Assembly (NCBI GenBank): GCA_947601655.1
Contig: CANQGG010000017.1
Location: 1-37,600 of the forward strand
Direction of reading: 5' to 3'
DNA from: an uncultured Akkermansia sp.
Lineage (GTDB): Bacteria; Verrucomicrobiota; Verrucomicrobiia; Verrucomicrobiales; Akkermansiaceae
Length of the DNA stretch: 37,600 bases
Both the position numbers and the translations under genes were made by a program. Within the stretch, counting starts at the first letter, position 1, and every line of letters starts with the position of its first letter. Shown here piece by piece: positions 35,730 to 37,600 of the stretch. The notes beneath the pieces are model-generated. The model saw nothing but the letters and a program-made list of their open reading frames with translations. It was not told where the DNA came from and made no database searches.

Positions 35730-35765
35730 GCACCCGCTGTTTAGGGCTCGCACCCTAACGGGCGC
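35730..35765 (-). promoter_or_regulatory. 5'-terminal stem-loop of the micropeptide mRNA
   Basis: Inner TTAGGG/CCCTAA and outer GCGCCCG/CGGGTGC arms form a 13-bp stem, with one G-U pair and a four-base bulge (ACAG) on one side. It begins at the predicted transcription start. A second hairpin, CTCTTGAC/GTCAAGAG (35687-35667), lies inside the coding region and overlaps the alternative GTG start. Stable 5' stem-loops are common in type I toxin mRNAs. Confidence 0.65.
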
Positions 35766-35771
35766 AGGCGA

Positions 35772-35800
35772 ATTATACCACAATCTAACGAAAGGGGCAA
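35772..35800 (-). promoter_or_regulatory. Promoter of the micropeptide gene
   Basis: TTGCCC (35800-35795), 17 bp and a perfect TATAAT (35777-35772) preceded by TGG (extended -10) on the minus strand. Predicted start is about 35765, at the first base of the stem-loop. The left copy of this cassette lacks this promoter. Confidence 0.75.
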
Positions 35801-35951
35801 CCACGAAAGAGACGCCAAACTCCGCACATGGCTCCATGAATCTCCGCTTCGCATCTGCTTCGCAACCCCGCGCGCTAGCGCGCTAACTTAACACATGGTC
35901 CATGATCCATGATTTGAAATGTTCTCGGCTATGCAGAGTCGTGGCCTCCGC

Positions 35952-35960
35952 TTATCCACA
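35952..35960 (+). promoter_or_regulatory. DnaA-box consensus inside composite repeat
   Basis: Perfect TTATCCACA after a degenerate palindrome block (CAGAGTCGTGGCCTCCGC). Confidence 0.4.
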
Positions 35961-36060
35961 GACCTTTCTAACTAATCATCACGCATGTTTTACCCACCAC
36001 CTCAGCTAAAGCTTCGCAGCTCCGCGCGCCAGCGCGCTAACTTAATACATGGTACACGGT

Positions 36061-36150
36061 ACAAAACTGCCGACGGCCGTAAGGCAGTTTGGACAAAAGC
36101 GCAGCTTTTGCCCGCAGGGCGAACAGCCGTGAGGCGGCTGTGAGTCATCG
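36061..36150 (+). repeat. 90-bp three-hairpin element, copy 2
   Basis: Base-for-base identical to 4711-4800 and in the same orientation, 31 kb away. Both copies join the composite-repeat arm at the same point, right after GGT. Confidence 0.9.
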
Positions 36151-36207
36151 TACATCGGTACATCTTGGTACGTGTACCATGTAGCAGAGCGGTGGTTACG
36201 GCTCCGC

Positions 36208-36216
36208 TTATCCACA
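36208..36216 (+). promoter_or_regulatory. DnaA-box consensus inside composite repeat
   Basis: Perfect TTATCCACA after the palindrome block of the unit adjacent to hicB. Confidence 0.4.
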
Positions 36217-36350
36217 AACCTTTCTAACTAATCATCACGCATGTTTTACCCACCACCTCAGCTAAAGCTTCGCAGCTCCGCGCGCCAGCGCGCTAACTTC
36301 CTACATGGTCCATGGTACATCGGTACATGGTACATGGTACATCCCACATA

Positions 36351-36360
36351 GGGGGGGGGG
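36351..36360 (+). repeat. Poly-G tract (10 G) at the hicB 3' end
   Basis: Ten consecutive G between the end of a composite repeat arm and the hicB stop codon at 36364-36362. Length changes here would not alter the HicB frame. Confidence 0.95.
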
Positions 36361-36361
36361 A

Positions 36362-36802
36362 TTAAGCGGTGATGAGCTCGGGTTTCTGGCGGAGGATGCG
36401 CAGGAGTTTGTAGGCGGCGGCATCCGGGCGGCGTGCGCCGGTTTCCCATTTGGAGAGGGTGGATTTCGAGATGCCGAGGGCGGCGGCAAAGTCTCCCTGA
36501 TTGAGACCGAGGCTGCGGCGTATATCCGAAACAAAGGCGGCGGTGTCGCTGTTTGGCGTGGTATGGCGGCTGATGACGAGGGCGCTGCCTGGGGGATCGA
36601 ATGGGAGGTTGTGCCGGAGGCAGGCCCTGAAGGTTTGCTCTGCAATATCGTCCAGCTGAGCGGCCACATTCTGTGGGTCGGAAGGATGATGGCAGCAATC
36701 GCCGCAGAGTTCAGGGAGGGAGCCGACGTAGGCGTTATCTTCCCGGCTCCAGCGGATGATGCGGGTGAAGTCTTTTGGATTGATTTTTGTTTTATTTTTC
36801 AT
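36362..36802 (-). CDS. hicB: HicB-type antitoxin with C-terminal HTH
   Basis: Antitoxin that would bind and neutralise HicA and repress the operon. Residues about 12-77 have the HicB fold pattern (RIIRWSREDNAYVGSLPEL...), the degraded RNase-H-like domain of the family. Residues about 91-140 are an XRE-type helix-turn-helix (LGLNQGDFAAALGISKSTLSKWETG). The domain order and 146-residue length fit the HicB class with a separate HTH DNA-binding domain. I start at MKNKTKINPK, because the longer open frame back to 36925 overlaps hicA and has no family similarity. The start codon lies inside the end of hicA (11-bp overlap, ATGAAAAATAA), so translation is probably coupled. Confidence 0.9.
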   Translation of the reverse strand: MKNKTKINPKDFTRIIRWSREDNAYVGSLPELCGDCCHHPSDPQNVAAQLDDIAEQTFRACLRHNLPFDPPGSALVISRHTTPNSDTAAFVSDIRRSLGLNQGDFAAALGISKSTLSKWETGARRPDAAAYKLLRILRQKPELITA

Positions 36803-37007
36803 GGTCGATGAAGTTTGCCAGTTGAATGGCGCGGTTGACTTGTCGGATGAGGTAGGGGAGAGCGTCATCGTTGTCATGATGCGGAATGACAACGGGTTTG
36901 ATGCCGGGATGAATGTAGGAGACATGACTTCCTTTACCGCGTTTGGAATCGAGGGCGAAGTGAGCAGCGAGAAGCATTTTTTTGAGGTCTCTTATTTTCG
37001 GCGGCAT
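36792..37007 (-). CDS. hicA: HicA-type mRNA interferase toxin
   Basis: Small toxin that cleaves mRNA and arrests translation when free of HicB. The 71-residue protein has the dsRBD-like HicA pattern: MPPKIRDLKKMLLAAHF, then KGSHVSYIHP with the catalytic His at residue 28, then PVVIPHH. The frame is open upstream to 37118, but that part translates composite repeat; the start at 37007 gives the family length. The order hicA then hicB is the usual one. No Shine-Dalgarno is present, and a -10-like TACACT ends six bases before the ATG, consistent with a leaderless message. Confidence 0.9.
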   Translation of the reverse strand: MPPKIRDLKKMLLAAHFALDSKRGKGSHVSYIHPGIKPVVIPHHDNDDALPYLIRQVNRAIQLANFIDHEK

Positions 37008-37013
37008 AAGGGG

Positions 37014-37042
37014 AGTGTAACAGGATGGGGCGAAAGAATCAA
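37014..37042 (-). promoter_or_regulatory. Putative hicAB promoter
   Basis: TTGATT (37042-37037), 17 bp and TACACT (37019-37014) on the minus strand, ending six bases before the hicA ATG. HicB autoregulation would be expected here, but no clear operator palindrome was found. Confidence 0.5.
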
Positions 37043-37091
37043 GGAAAACTTGCACAAAAGAAAAAATAAGTAAAATGTGTTTGATGGGAAA

Positions 37092-37171
37092 GACCATGTG
37101 GGATGTACCATGGACCATGTACCGTGTACCATGTAGGAAATTTGGCGAGCTCCTGCTCGCGGAGTTTCTAC
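37092..37171 (-). repeat. Inverted composite-repeat arm next to sRNA B1
   Basis: The TGTACC-type arm is followed by a hairpin reading GCGAGC-TCCT-GCTCGC instead of the usual GCGCGC-NN-GCGCGC, so both sides changed while pairing was kept. The interior of the composite repeat is absent and is replaced by the sRNA B1 unit. Confidence 0.75.
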
Positions 37172-37218
37172 AAAAAAACCGCCCGCAGAGTTAAGGGCTG
37201 CAACCCCTCTGCGGGCGG
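37172..37218 (-). terminator. Rho-independent terminator of sRNA B1
   Basis: A perfect 12-bp stem CCGCCCGCAGAG/CTCTGCGGGCGG followed by seven T on the minus strand. Confidence 0.92.
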
Positions 37219-37249
37219 TAAAATGACAATAAGGATAGGTTACTTCCTC
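37172..37249 (-). ncRNA. Small RNA B1
   Basis: About 78 nt with its own promoter and terminator. A 5' hairpin GAGGA/TCCTT encloses AGTAACCTA; an unpaired CAU follows, then a 12-bp terminator stem with a 16-base loop. Compared with B2 (37383-37459), the terminator stem differs at several paired positions but stays paired, and the loop core GGGTTGC is kept. Architecture matches the two A-type RNAs. No toxin gene sits beside it. A 21-codon plus-strand frame (37223-37288) overlaps it and its promoter. Confidence 0.65.
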
Positions 37250-37255
37250 GGTGAC

Positions 37256-37284
37256 ATTAGAACACCGGATGACGCGAATGTCAA
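37256..37284 (-). promoter_or_regulatory. Sigma70-type promoter of sRNA B1
   Basis: TTGACA (37284-37279), 17 bp and TCTAAT (37261-37256), matching consensus at 6/6 and 5/6. Predicted start is about 37249. Confidence 0.8.
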
Positions 37285-37302
37285 ATAAAAGTGAACCCTT
37301 TC

Positions 37303-37382
37303 ATGTACCATGCAAGATGTACCATGGACCATGTACCGTGTACCATGTATTAAGTTTGCGCGCTTGCGCGCGGAGTTTCTGC
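37303..37382 (-). repeat. Inverted composite-repeat arm next to sRNA B2
   Basis: TGTACCATG-type words followed by GCGCGC-TT-GCGCGC and GGAGTTTCTGC, joined directly to the sRNA B2 terminator, exactly as at B1. The repeat interior is missing. Confidence 0.78.
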
Positions 37383-37428
37383 AAAAAACTGCCCACCGGT
37401 TAATGGGCGGCAACCCCCGGCGGGCAGT
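37383..37428 (-). terminator. Rho-independent terminator of sRNA B2
   Basis: A 12-bp stem (37428-37417 with 37399-37388) and six T on the minus strand (37388-37383). Confidence 0.9.
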
Positions 37429-37459
37429 GAATATGATAATAAGGATACGTTACTTCCTT
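37383..37459 (-). ncRNA. Small RNA B2, tandem copy of B1
   Basis: About 77 nt. Hairpin AAGGA/TCCTT around AGTAACGTA, an unpaired CAU, then a 12-bp terminator stem (ACTGCCCGCCGG with CCGGTGGGCAGT, one G-U pair). The B1/B2 difference GAGGA versus AAGGA exchanges a G-U for an A-U pair. Promoter, hairpin loop and terminator loop are conserved, while terminator stem bases vary in a paired manner. Confidence 0.65.
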
Positions 37460-37465
37460 GGCGAT

Positions 37466-37494
37466 ATTAGAACACCGGATGATGGGAATGTCAA
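37466..37494 (-). promoter_or_regulatory. Sigma70-type promoter of sRNA B2
   Basis: TTGACA (37494-37489), 17 bp and TCTAAT (37471-37466), the same elements and spacing as B1. Confidence 0.8.
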
Positions 37495-37502
37495 ATAAAA
37501 GT

Positions 37503-37560
37503 GAACCCTTTCATGTACCATGGACCATGGACCCTTTCATGTACCATGTACCGATGGACC
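37503..37560 (+). repeat. GGTACAT-type arm at right edge
   Basis: Two CCCTTTCATGTACCATG words and flanking TGTACC/GGACC motifs without palindrome blocks. CCCTTTCATG recurs at the outer ends of other units (near 3328, 4529, 37297), so it probably marks the outer boundary of the composite repeat. Confidence 0.75.
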
Positions 37561-37568
37561 AAGTCAAC

Positions 37569-37590
37569 TATAATTATGAGGCGGGAAGGA
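37569..37590 (+). promoter_or_regulatory. Possible promoter and ribosome-binding site at right edge
   Basis: TATAAT (37569-37574) lacks a convincing -35. GGGAAGGA (37583-37590) resembles a Shine-Dalgarno sequence, so a plus-strand gene may begin just beyond the window. The evidence is weak. Confidence 0.2.
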
Positions 37591-37600
37591 ATTAATATTT

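Larger units (their letters stand above)
35825..36350 (+). repeat. Three composite repeat units, one with the 90-bp insert
   Basis: A partial right half (35825-35921) with GCGCGC-TA-GCGCGC is followed by a full unit (about 35922-36178) whose right arm is interrupted by the 90-bp insert at 36061-36150, and by another full unit (about 36172-36350). The two full units carry perfect DnaA-box 9-mers. The last arm ends against a 10-base G tract next to the hicB stop codon. Confidence 0.88.

Noticed and set aside
35640..35765. tmRNA or another housekeeping structured RNA
   Set aside because: The strong hairpins and pseudoknot prompted the idea, but there is no tRNA-like end and no recognisable tag frame, and the conserved codon pattern and sRNA complementarity are better explained by a small-peptide mRNA.

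Overview
The window looks like chromosomal DNA of a Verrucomicrobiota bacterium close to Akkermansia. The basis is a GC-rich genome, sparse Shine-Dalgarno sequences, and a giant autotransporter whose N-terminus (MKLHLPSRLRKALLAC...) resembles, from memory, the signal peptides of Akkermansia autotransporters. This is an inference from sequence style; no 16S or marker search was possible.

Layout. Positions 1-450 hold a minus-strand promoter-like site running off the left edge and a composite repeat. A two-gene plus-strand operon follows: a SulP/SLC26 anion transporter (459-2318) overlapping mutY (2302-3321). Positions 3322-4994 are a repeat-rich stretch with a small-RNA cassette (3491-3743), one gene for a four-helix-bundle (S23/IVP-like) protein (4121-4480, minus), and several composite repeats. 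Positions 4995-34988 (minus) are one uninterrupted gene of 9,997 codons for a giant autotransporter: signal peptide, very long beta-strand-repeat passenger with internal super-repeats, and a C-terminal outer-membrane barrel ending in Phe. Positions 35000-36360 are again repeat-rich and contain the most interesting locus: a promoter, a 30-codon hydrophobic peptide and a small RNA whose 5' half is complementary to the peptide's start-codon region. A hicA-hicB toxin-antitoxin pair (36362-37007, minus) follows, then two tandem small-RNA genes (37172-37494, minus) and more repeats to the right edge.

How the parts relate. Four short RNAs (about 72-78 nt) share one design: a sigma70-type promoter, a small 5' hairpin, an unpaired CAU a few bases before a 12-bp stem, and a T-run terminator. 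The copy at 35455-35526 matches the complement of the upstream peptide mRNA in 21 of 26 positions, covering its AUG. That is the arrangement expected of a type I toxin-antitoxin module, and I propose it as the undescribed system here. The copy at 3491-3743 is a 5'-truncated inverted relative; the two at the right end have RNA genes but no obvious toxin. All are embedded in about 170-230-bp mosaic repeats with terminal arms of iterated GGTACAT words, an inner palindrome and, in four copies, a perfect DnaA-box 9-mer. These repeats separate nearly every transcription unit, so the window reads as conserved genes plus an accessory island of giant adhesin, toxin-antitoxin modules and structured repeats.
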